Of a stretch of DNA of 5,363 bases, positions 1 through 5,047 are shown piece after piece. The stretch comes from Patulibacter sp. Its GTDB lineage: Bacteria > Actinomycetota > Thermoleophilia > Solirubrobacterales > Solirubrobacteraceae. Location of the stretch: assembly GCA_023268575.1 (NCBI GenBank), contig JALRCL010000502.1:1-5363 (forward strand), read 5' to 3'. The translations under genes and the position numbers were made by a program. The notes beneath the pieces are model-generated. The model saw only the letters and a list, made by a program, of their open reading frames with translations, had not been told where the DNA came from and ran no database searches. Each line of letters begins with the position of its first letter. The stretch's first letter is position 1.

Positions 1-1
1 C

Positions 2-835
2 ACCGCGGTCGCCGGCTGGGAGAACTCGCACCTCGTCTGGATCTGCGGCCTGGACGTCGAGGAGAAGGCCGCGCTCGTCCGTGCGCAGGTCGACGACGTC
101 CTGCAGGGCAGCGGGGTGCGGATTCACCGCGTCGACCTCATCGGGCGGCCGGCGCCGGACGCCGAGTCGATCGAGGCGGCGACCTGCGCGCTGCGGATCG
201 TCGGCCGGGCCGACCGTCCCGAGCCGCTGAAGCCCGGCGCGTTCTTCCACCGGATCCACGCGATCATCCTCGAGGGCATCCCGGGCTTCCACGCCGAGGG
301 CGGCACCGGACGCGTGACGCGGCCGAGCCCGCTGATCGAGTACTGGCCCGCGCTGCTGGACCAGGACCAGCTCGACCCGGTCGTCGTCCACGACGACGGC
401 CGCCGCACCGCCGTCCGCCGCGTCCCGACCGCCGCGCCGCCGGTGGTGCCGAGCCAGGCGGGCGCCGGCGCGACGGAGGACGGCGGCGCGACGGTCGCGC
501 TGCCCCTGGGGCGCGTCGCGCACGCCCGCGCCGGCGACAAGGGCGGCAACTCGAACGTCGGGATCTGGACGAGCGAGGCGCGCTGGCCGTGGCTGCGCGA
601 CGCGCTGACCACGGAGCGGATCCGCGAGCTGCTGCCGGAGGCGCGCGAGCTGGAGATCACGCGCCACGAGCTGCCCGAGCTGCGCGCGGTGCACGTCGTG
701 CTCCACGGCCTGCTCGGCGACGGCTGCACGTCCAACGGCCGCCTCGACGCCCTGGGCAAGTCGGTGGCCGAGTTCCTGCGCCAGCGGACCGTCGCGGTCC
801 CCTCGGCGCTCGTCAACGGGGAGGAGACCCGGTGA
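2..835 (+). CDS. AtuA/DUF1446-like protein, 3' part (5' end outside window)
   Basis: The frame is open from the first bases of the window, so the gene begins upstream; 277 residues are visible. The first part (to about residue 130) reads like the end of a DUF1446/AtuA domain: a core with HRIHAIILEGIPGF and a PSPLIEYWPALL segment. A linker rich in Ala, Pro and Val follows. From about residue 160 comes the small AtuA C-terminal domain, marked by GRVAHARAGDKGGNSNVGIW (GDKGGNSN at visible residues 178-185) and LLGDGCTSNGRLDALGKSVAEFL near the end. Full-length two-domain members are about 550-600 residues, so roughly half is missing. AtuA belongs to the acyclic terpene utilisation cluster of Pseudomonas; the reaction of the family is not established, and many actinobacterial members sit beside acyl-CoA metabolism genes. 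The stop overlaps the ferredoxin start, so the two are co-translated. Family assignment is strong; substrate unknown. Confidence 0.85.
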   Translation, partial: TAVAGWENSHLVWICGLDVEEKAALVRAQVDDVLQGSGVRIHRVDLIGRPAPDAESIEAATCALRIVGRADRPEPLKPGAFFHRIHAIILEGIPGFHAEGGTGRVTRPSPLIEYWPALLDQDQLDPVVVHDDGRRTAVRRVPTAAPPVVPSQAGAGATEDGGATVALPLGRVAHARAGDKGGNSNVGIWTSEARWPWLRDALTTERIRELLPEARELEITRHELPELRAVHVVLHGLLGDGCTSNGRLDALGKSVAEFLRQRTVAVPSALVNGEETR

Positions 836-1026
836 AGGTGATCGTGAACCTCGACGTCTGCGACGCGCACGCGGCGTGCGTGCTCGAGGCGCCCGACGTG
901 TTCGAGCTCGGCGACGACGACGACGTCGTCACGTTGCTGCAGCCCGAGCCCTCGGAGGACCTCCGCAAGCAGGTCGTGCGGGCCGCGGAGTCCTGCCCGG
1001 TGCAGGCGATCGAGATCGAGGACTGA
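832..1026 (+). CDS. Single-cluster ferredoxin (3Fe-4S type, CxxHxxC...CP)
   Basis: Small soluble electron carrier of 64 residues. The cluster ligands are visible: Cys10, Cys16 and Cys55 followed by Pro56. The position that would carry the fourth cysteine in a 4Fe-4S ferredoxin is His13 (C-x2-H-x2-C), which predicts a 3Fe-4S cluster or a His-ligated variant. Actinobacterial ferredoxins of this length and pattern commonly pass electrons from a ferredoxin reductase to a cytochrome P450; no P450 or reductase lies in this window. The segment APDVFELGDDDDVV and the Asp/Glu-rich surface are typical of the family. The GTG start is supported by a strong ribosome site, GGGGAGGAG at 818-826, 5 nt upstream, and by the 4-bp GTGA overlap with the upstream AtuA-like gene. 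The longer frame upstream (from 589) overlaps the AtuA coding region and is rejected as the start. Confidence 0.93.
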   Translation: MKVIVNLDVCDAHAACVLEAPDVFELGDDDDVVTLLQPEPSEDLRKQVVRAAESCPVQAIEIED

Positions 1027-1028
1027 CC

Positions 1029-1089
1029 GGTGGGCCGCCGCCGACCGGCGCGCGCGCCGCGCCGCCGCTCAGCGGGCGGCCGCCCCACC
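1029..1089 (+). terminator. Nested GC-rich inverted repeats after the ferredoxin, possible terminator
   Basis: Two bases after the ferredoxin stop, GGTGGG (1029-1034) can pair with CCCACC (1084-1089). Inside this outer stem lie a 14-bp perfect palindrome CGGCGCGCGCGCCG (1046-1059) and a hairpin with arms GCCGCC (1061-1066) and GGCGGC (1075-1080). There is no T-tract, so a classical intrinsic terminator cannot be claimed. In high-GC actinobacteria such U-less structures often lie at transcript ends. In so GC-rich a sequence some pairing is expected by chance. Confidence 0.35.
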
Positions 1090-1124
1090 CGGGGGTGACG
1101 ACGCCGCCGGTCGGGGGTCGTCGA

Positions 1125-1154
1125 TTGCCCGCGCCGCGGAGCCGGGGATACGTT
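1125..1154 (+). promoter_or_regulatory. Candidate promoter of the membrane-protein operon
   Basis: TTGCCC (1125-1130) and TACGTT (1149-1154, fitting TAnnnT) are separated by 18 bp, which suits a housekeeping-type sigma factor. Transcription would begin around 1160, leaving a leader of about 60 nt before the proposed GTG start at 1222. An imperfect inverted repeat, GACGAC (1097-1102) and GTCGTC (1117-1122), lies just upstream of the -35. This is a match by eye only. The remainder of the non-coding stretch 1027-1221 holds the inverted repeats described for 1029-1089 and nothing else recognised. Confidence 0.4.
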
Positions 1155-1221
1155 CGGCGTGAGGAACCGTTCACGGAGGGCGCGGCGCGGCCGCGACCCC
1201 GGGGCGGCGGGAGAGGAGATC

Positions 1222-1950
1222 GTGAACGCGAAGACCCAGTTGATCTGCGCCTGGTGCGGCCCAGCGGCGACCGTCGTCTGGCTCATCGGCTTCGGCTTCA
1301 TGGCGGGGTTCATCCCGCCGCCGTCGCCGAGCGACAGCGCCGTCGAGGTGCAGCGGATGTACGCCGAGAACCGCGACATGATCCAGGCGGGCCTCGTGCT
1401 GACGATGTTCGGCGCCGCGCTCCTCGGGCCGTTCGTGGCGAGCGTCGCGGTCCAGATGAAGCGGATCGAGGGCCGCCACTCGCCCTACACGTACACGCAG
1501 CTGGGCCTCGGGATGCTGCTGCCGGCGTTCTTCATGATCCCGGTCTTCCTCATGCTCACCGCGAGCTTCCGCCTGGACCGCAACCCGGAGATCACCCAGG
1601 CGCTGAACGACGCGGGCTGGCTGCCGTTCGTCGGCGTCTTCTACGCGACGTTCATCCAGGTCCTCGCCGTCGGGCTCTGCATCCTGCAGCACCCCGAGCA
1701 GCGGGTCTTCCCGCGCTGGCTGGGCTTCTTCAACCTCTGGGTCGGCGTCGTGATGCTGCCCGACGTCCTCATCTTCTGGTTCAAGTCGGGGCCGTTCGCG
1801 TGGAACGGGATCGCGCCGTTCTGGGTGATCCTCTGCGCGTTCTGCGTCTGGTTCCTCGTCATGTCGTGGGCGGTCCAGCGCGCCGTGCGCCAGCAGGTCG
1901 CCGACGAGCGCCAGGCCGTCGCGCTCGAGCGCGAGCCGATCGCCGCCTGA
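1222..1950 (+). CDS. Unassigned six-helix integral membrane protein
   Basis: Protein of 242 residues with no family that I recognise. Six hydrophobic segments are visible at about residues 14-31, 54-77, 93-115, 133-155, 166-187 and 197-219, followed by a charged C-terminal tail rich in Arg, Glu and Gln. Notable stretches are the GFIPPPSPSDSA loop after helix 1, a QHPEQRVFPRWLGFFNLW segment leading into helix 5, and FKSGPFAWNG between helices 5 and 6. The only histidines are His86 and His157, too few and wrongly placed for a haem-copper core. I chose GTG at 1222 because GGGAGAGGAG (1209-1218) lies just upstream and the protein then begins near the first helix. An upstream in-frame GTG at 1159 would add 21 Arg/Gly-rich residues and has no clear ribosome site. 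It is followed 15 bp later by the NorE-like gene, which suggests co-transcription and a shared membrane role. Confidence 0.8.
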   Translation: MNAKTQLICAWCGPAATVVWLIGFGFMAGFIPPPSPSDSAVEVQRMYAENRDMIQAGLVLTMFGAALLGPFVASVAVQMKRIEGRHSPYTYTQLGLGMLLPAFFMIPVFLMLTASFRLDRNPEITQALNDAGWLPFVGVFYATFIQVLAVGLCILQHPEQRVFPRWLGFFNLWVGVVMLPDVLIFWFKSGPFAWNGIAPFWVILCAFCVWFLVMSWAVQRAVRQQVADERQAVALEREPIAA

Positions 1951-1965
1951 ACGGGAGCAGCGCAC

Positions 1966-2589
1966 GTGAGCACCGACACGACCGTGGACGCCGGGCGCCC
2001 GACGTCGACGCGCCCCGACCGCGAGGACCCCCACGTCGAGCACGTCCCCGGCGAGCTCGGCACGTGGTTCTTCATCTTCGCCGACCTCATCATCTTCACC
2101 GCGCTGTTCGCGGCGTACCTCCACGACCGCGACGGCAAGGCCGAGCTCTTCACCGCCTCGCAGACGCAGCTCGAGCAGACGCTCGGCGTCGTGAACACCG
2201 TCGTGCTGCTCGTCAGCTCGCTGCTCGTGGCGACGGGCGTCCGTGCGTTCCGGCGAGGTCTCTCGACGCTCGCGGTGCGGCTGTTCGCGGGCGCGATCGC
2301 GTGCGGCGTGACCTTCGCCGTCGTGAAGTTCTTCGAGTACCGCGCGAAGGTCGACGCCGACATCGGCATGCTCACCAACGAGTTCTGGACGTACTACTTC
2401 GGGCTCACCGGGATCCACCTGCTGCACGTCTGCATCGGCGTCGGGATCCTCGCCTACTGCCTGGTCCAGGCCCGCCGGCCGGAGATCGACGCGACCCACC
2501 GCTCGTACGTCGAGAGTGGCGCGACCTTCTGGCACATGGTCGACCTGCTCTGGATCGTCCTCTTCCCGCTCCTCTACCTCGCCCACTGA
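1966..2589 (+). CDS. NorE-like cytochrome c oxidase subunit III family protein
   Basis: Integral membrane protein of 207 residues in the haem-copper oxidase subunit III superfamily. After a polar N-terminus of about 28 residues, five transmembrane helices are visible (about 31-52, 73-92, 102-123, 142-166, 186-206), the short five-helix form seen in NorE and related proteins rather than seven-helix CoxC. Family marks are GELGTWFFIFADL at the start of helix 1, KFFEY with Glu124, the FGLTGIHLLHVCIG helix with His151 and His154, and the closing FWHMVDLLWIVLFPLLYL. Subunit III binds no redox metals; it stabilises the catalytic subunit and supports proton uptake in classical oxidases. The role of stand-alone NorE-like proteins is less clear. 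GTG at 1966 has GGGAG (1953-1957) 8 nt upstream. The NorF-like gene begins 3 bp after the stop. No catalytic subunit (NorB, CtaD) lies nearby in the window. Confidence 0.88.
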   Translation: MSTDTTVDAGRPTSTRPDREDPHVEHVPGELGTWFFIFADLIIFTALFAAYLHDRDGKAELFTASQTQLEQTLGVVNTVVLLVSSLLVATGVRAFRRGLSTLAVRLFAGAIACGVTFAVVKFFEYRAKVDADIGMLTNEFWTYYFGLTGIHLLHVCIGVGILAYCLVQARRPEIDATHRSYVESGATFWHMVDLLWIVLFPLLYLAH

Positions 2590-2592
2590 TCC

Positions 2593-2883
2593 ATGACCAC
2601 GAGCTCGATCCTCCGGCACCGCACGACGGTCGTCGGCCTGCTGCTGATCCTCGCCACGCTCGCCTCGTGGTGGATCGGCACCGACCACGGGTGGTTCAGC
2701 GACGGGGACGGCGTCACCGTCGCCTCCGTCGCGGTGCTCGCCGTCGCCTTCGTGAAGATCCACTTCGTCGGCGCCGACTTCATGGAGCTGCGCGCTGCGC
2801 CGCTCGCGCTGCGCCGCGCGTTCCTCCTCTGGCTCGTCCTGACGGCCGCGATCGTCATCGGCCTGTTCCTCCGCAGCACCTGA
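2593..2883 (+). CDS. NorF-like cytochrome c oxidase subunit IV family protein
   Basis: Small membrane protein of 96 residues with three helices at about 12-29, 41-59 and 75-93. The segment VAFVKIHFVGADFMELRAAPLALRRAFLLW (split across helices 2 and 3) matches the prokaryotic subunit IV family (COX4_pro): Lys55 inside helix 2, the FMELR motif at 63-67, and Pro70 before helix 3. In NO-reductase clusters the equivalent is NorF, which pairs with NorE. The ATG lies 3 bp after the stop of the NorE-like gene and has no obvious ribosome site, so translation probably depends on coupling with that gene. The stop is only 7 bp from the stop of the convergent hydrolase. Confidence 0.85.
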   Translation: MTTSSILRHRTTVVGLLLILATLASWWIGTDHGWFSDGDGVTVASVAVLAVAFVKIHFVGADFMELRAAPLALRRAFLLWLVLTAAIVIGLFLRST

Positions 2884-2890
2884 GCGATGG

Positions 2891-4024
2891 TCAGCCGTCT
2901 CGGTCCCCGTCGCTGCGTGGGTGCTGCACGAGGTCGCGCATCGCGTCGAGGTAGGCCCGGCGGCCGAGGTGGATCACGTGGCTGCCGGCGAACCACTCCA
3001 GCCGCGGCCGATCCCAGTGCTCCCAGAGCAGGAGGCTCTGCTCGGGCGGCGCGAGCCGGTCGCCGAGGCCGGCGACGATCAGGCGCCGGTCGTGCGGCAC
3101 GCGGCAGGCGTAGGTCAGCGACGAGTGGACGGCGAGCGCCTGCTCGAGCACGTCCTGCGGGATGCCGCTGAGCGCGCGGGCCGCGCGCAGGGCGGTGCTC
3201 GCGGGGAACCACGCCCTCAGCATCGGCGGCAGCCAGGTGACCGCGGCGTTCGGGATCACGAAGTCCAGGTCGTGGTCGACGGAGGCCAACAGCGCGCTCG
3301 TGTAGCCGCCGAGCGACAGGCCGGTCACGCCGATCCGCGGCACGCCCTGCCCGCGCAGCCGCTCGAGCACGACGCGCAGGTCGTGGATCGCGTGCAGCAG
3401 CGCTTCGCTGAACCCCGCCAGCCCCTGCGCGAAGAGGCCGAGCCCGTTGACGGCCCGCGGATCGCGCCGGGAGCCGTGGAAGGGCAGCGTGAAGAGCAGG
3501 ACGTCCCAGCCCTCGGCGAAGAACCGCGGCAGCGAGAAGAACGCGCTGTTGAACCACGCGGGCGAGGCGCCGAAGCCGTGGATCACCAGCAGCGTCGGCC
3601 GGGGTCCGTCGGCGTGGCGCCAGTGCTGGGCGCGCGCGGTCGCGTTGCGCACGTGCCGGGCGTAGCTGCGGCGCAGCTCCGGGTTGCGGGCGACGTACGT
3701 GCTGGGGAAGCGCAGCAGCTCGACGCGCCCGTCGGGCGGCAGGCCGTTCGCGCGGCCCGCGCGGACGTCGACGGCGGCGGTGCCCTGGGGCGGCACGAAG
3801 ACGAAGTCCGCGTCCCGCGACGCCGCGAGCTCGGCGTAGAAGGCCAGCCGTCGGCGCTCGACCTTCGCCACCGGGCCGATCGCGGTGGGCAGCGACGCGG
3901 CGGCGATCGCGCTCGCCAGCCCGGTCCGCAGCGCGTAGTCGCTGACGACGGACGCGTGGTAGGCCGCGCGCGGCAGCAGCGCCAGGTCGCTCGGGCGCGG
4001 CAGCGCGCCGGCCGTGGCGGTCAT
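2891..4024 (-). CDS. Alpha/beta hydrolase (GLSLGG serine hydrolase)
   Basis: Predicted soluble serine hydrolase of 377 residues with no signal peptide or membrane helix. About 140 residues precede the core. The core shows the oxyanion-hole motif HGFG (149-152) followed by SPAWF, a LLFTLPFHGSRR strand-loop (176-187), the nucleophile elbow GLSLGG with Ser237, the likely acid Asp322 in AGLGDRLAPPEQ, and the likely base His349 or His352 in FAGSHVIHLGR. The substrate (ester, lactone, thioester) cannot be read from the sequence. At 377 residues it is longer than a minimal 270-300 residue hydrolase because of the N-terminal extension. ATG at 4024 is the only usable start: an in-frame TGA lies at 4097-4099 with no start codon in between. 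Its own ribosome site (GGGTGG, 4029-4034) is weak. It is divergent from the TetR gene, and the two palindromes between them suggest repression by that protein. Confidence 0.9.
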   Translation of the reverse strand: MTATAGALPRPSDLALLPRAAYHASVVSDYALRTGLASAIAAASLPTAIGPVAKVERRRLAFYAELAASRDADFVFVPPQGTAAVDVRAGRANGLPPDGRVELLRFPSTYVARNPELRRSYARHVRNATARAQHWRHADGPRPTLLVIHGFGASPAWFNSAFFSLPRFFAEGWDVLLFTLPFHGSRRDPRAVNGLGLFAQGLAGFSEALLHAIHDLRVVLERLRGQGVPRIGVTGLSLGGYTSALLASVDHDLDFVIPNAAVTWLPPMLRAWFPASTALRAARALSGIPQDVLEQALAVHSSLTYACRVPHDRRLIVAGLGDRLAPPEQSLLLWEHWDRPRLEWFAGSHVIHLGRRAYLDAMRDLVQHPRSDGDRDG

Positions 4025-4086
4025 CGGGCCACCCGCGCGGGGTGCTGGGCACCGGCCCGTGGCCGGTGCGGTGGGACGTGGACCAC
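4021..4086 (-). CDS. Possible 21-codon leader peptide upstream of the hydrolase
   Basis: On the minus strand a strong ribosome site GAGGAGG (4098-4092) is followed, 5 nt on, by GTG at 4086. This opens a 21-codon frame (starting VVHVPP, ending ARVAR) whose TGA overlaps the hydrolase ATG as ATGA. The peptide is rich in Arg, Pro, His and Ala, with no hydrophobic segment. The ribosome site cannot serve the hydrolase directly, since no hydrolase start lies in frame at this distance. The likely role is translational coupling: ribosomes finishing the short frame reinitiate at the hydrolase. Such short frames arise by chance in GC-rich DNA, but the combination of a near-consensus ribosome site, correct spacing and stop/start overlap is hard to ignore. 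Confidence 0.45.
   Translation of the reverse strand: MVHVPPHRPRAGAQHPARVAR
4030..4069 (-). promoter_or_regulatory. Two hairpins in the hydrolase leader
   Basis: A perfect 9-bp stem with a 3-nt loop (arms 4049-4057 and 4061-4069, GCACCGGCC and GGCCGGTGC) lies 25 nt before the hydrolase ATG. Next to it, CACCC (4030-4034) and GGGTG (4040-4044) form a second stem; in the mRNA the arm from 4034-4030 carries the hydrolase's weak ribosome site GGGTGG. Folding would hide that site, and translation through the short leader frame would open it. The pairing is seen directly; the regulatory role is inferred. Confidence 0.45.
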
Positions 4087-4100
4087 GGCAGCCTCCTCAT

Positions 4101-4114
4101 CGATCAGCTGATCG
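4101..4114. promoter_or_regulatory. Palindromic operator O1
   Basis: Perfect 14-bp palindrome CGATCAGCTGATCG. Its half-site CGATCA and 2-bp centre are shared with the palindrome at 4136-4149, differing only in the central dinucleotide (GC against CG). It occupies the expected -35 position of the TetR promoter and lies just downstream of the inferred transcription start of the hydrolase, so binding could block both. Size and symmetry suit a TetR-family dimer. Confidence 0.7.
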
Positions 4115-4122
4115 GCGAGGGC

Positions 4123-4132
4123 ACTGTAGCAT
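4123..4132. promoter_or_regulatory. Overlapping divergent -10 elements for hydrolase and TetR genes
   Basis: On the plus strand TAGCAT (4127-4132) fits a -10 for the TetR gene, with transcription starting near 4139, so the mRNA would be leaderless or nearly so. On the minus strand TACAGT (4128-4123) fits a -10 for the hydrolase, with a start near 4116. The two share the TA at 4127-4128. Neither has a good -35; those positions fall inside the palindromes at 4101-4114 and 4136-4149. Identified by eye only. Confidence 0.45.
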
Positions 4133-4135
4133 CGC

Positions 4136-4149
4136 CGATCACGTGATCG
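4136..4149. promoter_or_regulatory. Palindromic operator O2, containing the TetR start codon
   Basis: Perfect 14-bp palindrome CGATCACGTGATCG, the partner of the palindrome at 4101-4114, with centres 35 bp apart. The proposed GTG start of the TetR gene (4143-4145) lies within it, as does the inferred TetR transcription start. It also covers the expected -35 of the hydrolase promoter on the other strand. Confidence 0.7.
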
Positions 4150-4784
4150 ACGAACGCGGATCCGGGTCCGACGCTCCGCGCCTCACGCGCGTGCAGCAGC
4201 GAGAGCGGACCCGCGACGCGATCGTCACCGCGACGGCGGCGACGCTCGTCGAGGAGGGCTACGGCCGGCTGACGACGCGGCGGGTCGCGCAGCGCGCCGG
4301 CGTCGCCCAGAGCACCGTGATGCACCACTTCCCGGCCCGCGAGGAGCTGCTCGTCGCGGCCGTCGAGCACCTCGCCCTGCGGCTGGCGGCGCAGGCGTTC
4401 GAGCGGCTGGACCTCGGCGGCCTGCGGACGCCGGAGCACCGGGCGTTCGTCCTCGACGAGCTGTGGCGCGAGTTCACCTCGCCGGAGTCGCTGGCGGTCG
4501 CGCAGATGTGGGCCGCGGTCTGGGCCGAGCCGGAGCTCGCTCCGACCCTGCGCGAGCTCGAGGGCCGGATCACCGGTCTGCTGCTGCAGAACGCCGTGGT
4601 GCTCTTCCCCGAATGGGTCGAGGACCCCCGGCTGCCCGCCGCGATCGACGCCTCGATCGCTCTCGTCCGCGGTCTCACCTCCGCCATCCCGATCTGGGGC
4701 GCCGAGGCGCTGGCGGGCCGGTTCGAGCGGATCAAGCCCATCATGCTCCAGGCCGCCGCGGCGATCCTCGACGACCCCGTCTGA
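4143..4784 (+). CDS. TetR-family transcriptional regulator
   Basis: DNA-binding repressor of 213 residues, the usual length for the family. After a polar tail of about 16 residues comes the TetR_N domain: RERTRDAIVTATAATLVEEGYGRLTTRRVAQRAGV..., with the helix-turn-helix at about 43-62 and the recognition helix in AQSTVMHHF, closed by the typical FPAREELL. The rest is an all-helical ligand and dimerisation domain rich in Trp and Leu (for example MWAAVWAEPELAPTL), which suits a hydrophobic ligand; the ligand is not identifiable. GTG at 4143 is preferred because it gives a normal length and sits about 11 nt after a -10 (TAGCAT) in a nearly leaderless arrangement; no ribosome site is visible. GTG at 4191 is an alternative that removes 16 residues but leaves the domain intact. 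The divergent hydrolase is the probable target, with autoregulation through two palindromes. Confidence 0.9.
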   Translation: MIDERGSGSDAPRLTRVQQRERTRDAIVTATAATLVEEGYGRLTTRRVAQRAGVAQSTVMHHFPAREELLVAAVEHLALRLAAQAFERLDLGGLRTPEHRAFVLDELWREFTSPESLAVAQMWAAVWAEPELAPTLRELEGRITGLLLQNAVVLFPEWVEDPRLPAAIDASIALVRGLTSAIPIWGAEALAGRFERIKPIMLQAAAAILDDPV

Positions 4785-4789
4785 GCCAG

Positions 4790-4817
4790 GAGCCGCCGGC
4801 CGACTCGCGGCGGGCTC
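4790..4817. terminator. Possible bidirectional terminator between convergent genes
   Basis: GAGCC (4790-4794) plus GCC (4795-4797) pair with GGC (4809-4811) and GGCTC (4813-4817), with one bulged G at 4812. The stem fills the gap between the TetR stop and the stop of the opposing small membrane gene. No T-tract follows on either strand, so termination is inferred from position and shape. Confidence 0.4.
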
Positions 4818-4818
4818 G

Positions 4819-4998
4819 TCACTCCTCCTCGCGACGCAGGCGCCGGGCCCCGACGACCGCGCCGACCGCGAGGCCGGCGCCGACGCCGAGGGCGAGGTTG
4901 CCGAGCAGCACCCCGATCCCGGCGCCGAGCGCCAGGCCCACGCCGATCCAAACCGCCAGCTCGGACTGCACGTCCTGGACGTCGCGCTCGTCGCTCAT
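4819..4998 (-). CDS. Small glycine-zipper membrane protein, hypothetical
   Basis: A 59-residue protein with an acidic start (MSDERDVQDVQSE), one long or two short membrane segments at about residues 15-52, and a basic then acidic end (ARRLRREEE). The hydrophobic part has regularly spaced glycines in GVGLALGAGIGVLLG and LALGVGAGLAVGAVVGA, a glycine-zipper pattern that favours tight packing of helices. Function is unknown. ATG at 4998 is chosen because the upstream extension to 5073 is Pro/Arg/Gly-rich and looks non-coding; no clear ribosome site is seen before the ATG. It follows the DsbA-like gene by 49 bp on the same strand and may be co-transcribed with it. Confidence 0.7.
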   Translation of the reverse strand: MSDERDVQDVQSELAVWIGVGLALGAGIGVLLGNLALGVGAGLAVGAVVGARRLRREEE

Positions 4999-5047
4999 GG
5001 GGCCCCGGTCCCCGCTGCGCCCGGCGTCGAAACGCGTGCCGCGCCGG

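Noticed and set aside
1159..1221. Upstream GTG start for the six-helix protein
   Set aside because: It would add 21 Arg/Gly-rich residues, has no ribosome site and sits only 4 nt after the candidate -10; GTG at 1222 has GGGAGAGGAG in front of it.
1171..2763. Long open frame on the minus strand across the membrane operon
   Set aside because: It lies antisense to three well-supported genes and its translation is a low-complexity run of Arg, Glu, Asp and Val, an artefact of GC-rich codons.
1966..2883. Reading the two genes as part of a terminal cytochrome c oxidase (CtaE/CtaF)
   Set aside because: The subunit III protein has the short five-helix form with the NorE-type ending and no catalytic subunit is adjacent, so a standard aa3 oxidase locus is not supported.
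876..2954. Very long plus-strand frame of about 690 codons
   Set aside because: It overlaps the ferredoxin and all three membrane genes in another frame, and its product is Arg/Pro/Ala-rich with no recognisable domain.
2574..4100. 508-codon minus-strand frame overlapping the hydrolase
   Set aside because: The product is Arg/Ala/Pro-rich and lacks motifs, whereas the frame at 2891-4024 has a full hydrolase motif set. Its ATG at 4100 is part of the leader and merely overlaps the GAGGAGG ribosome site.
4014..4142. Extended N-terminus for the TetR protein beginning at 4014
   Set aside because: It would overlap the hydrolase start and run through both hairpins, the palindrome at 4101-4114 and the promoter; the extension has no domain and exceeds the family length.
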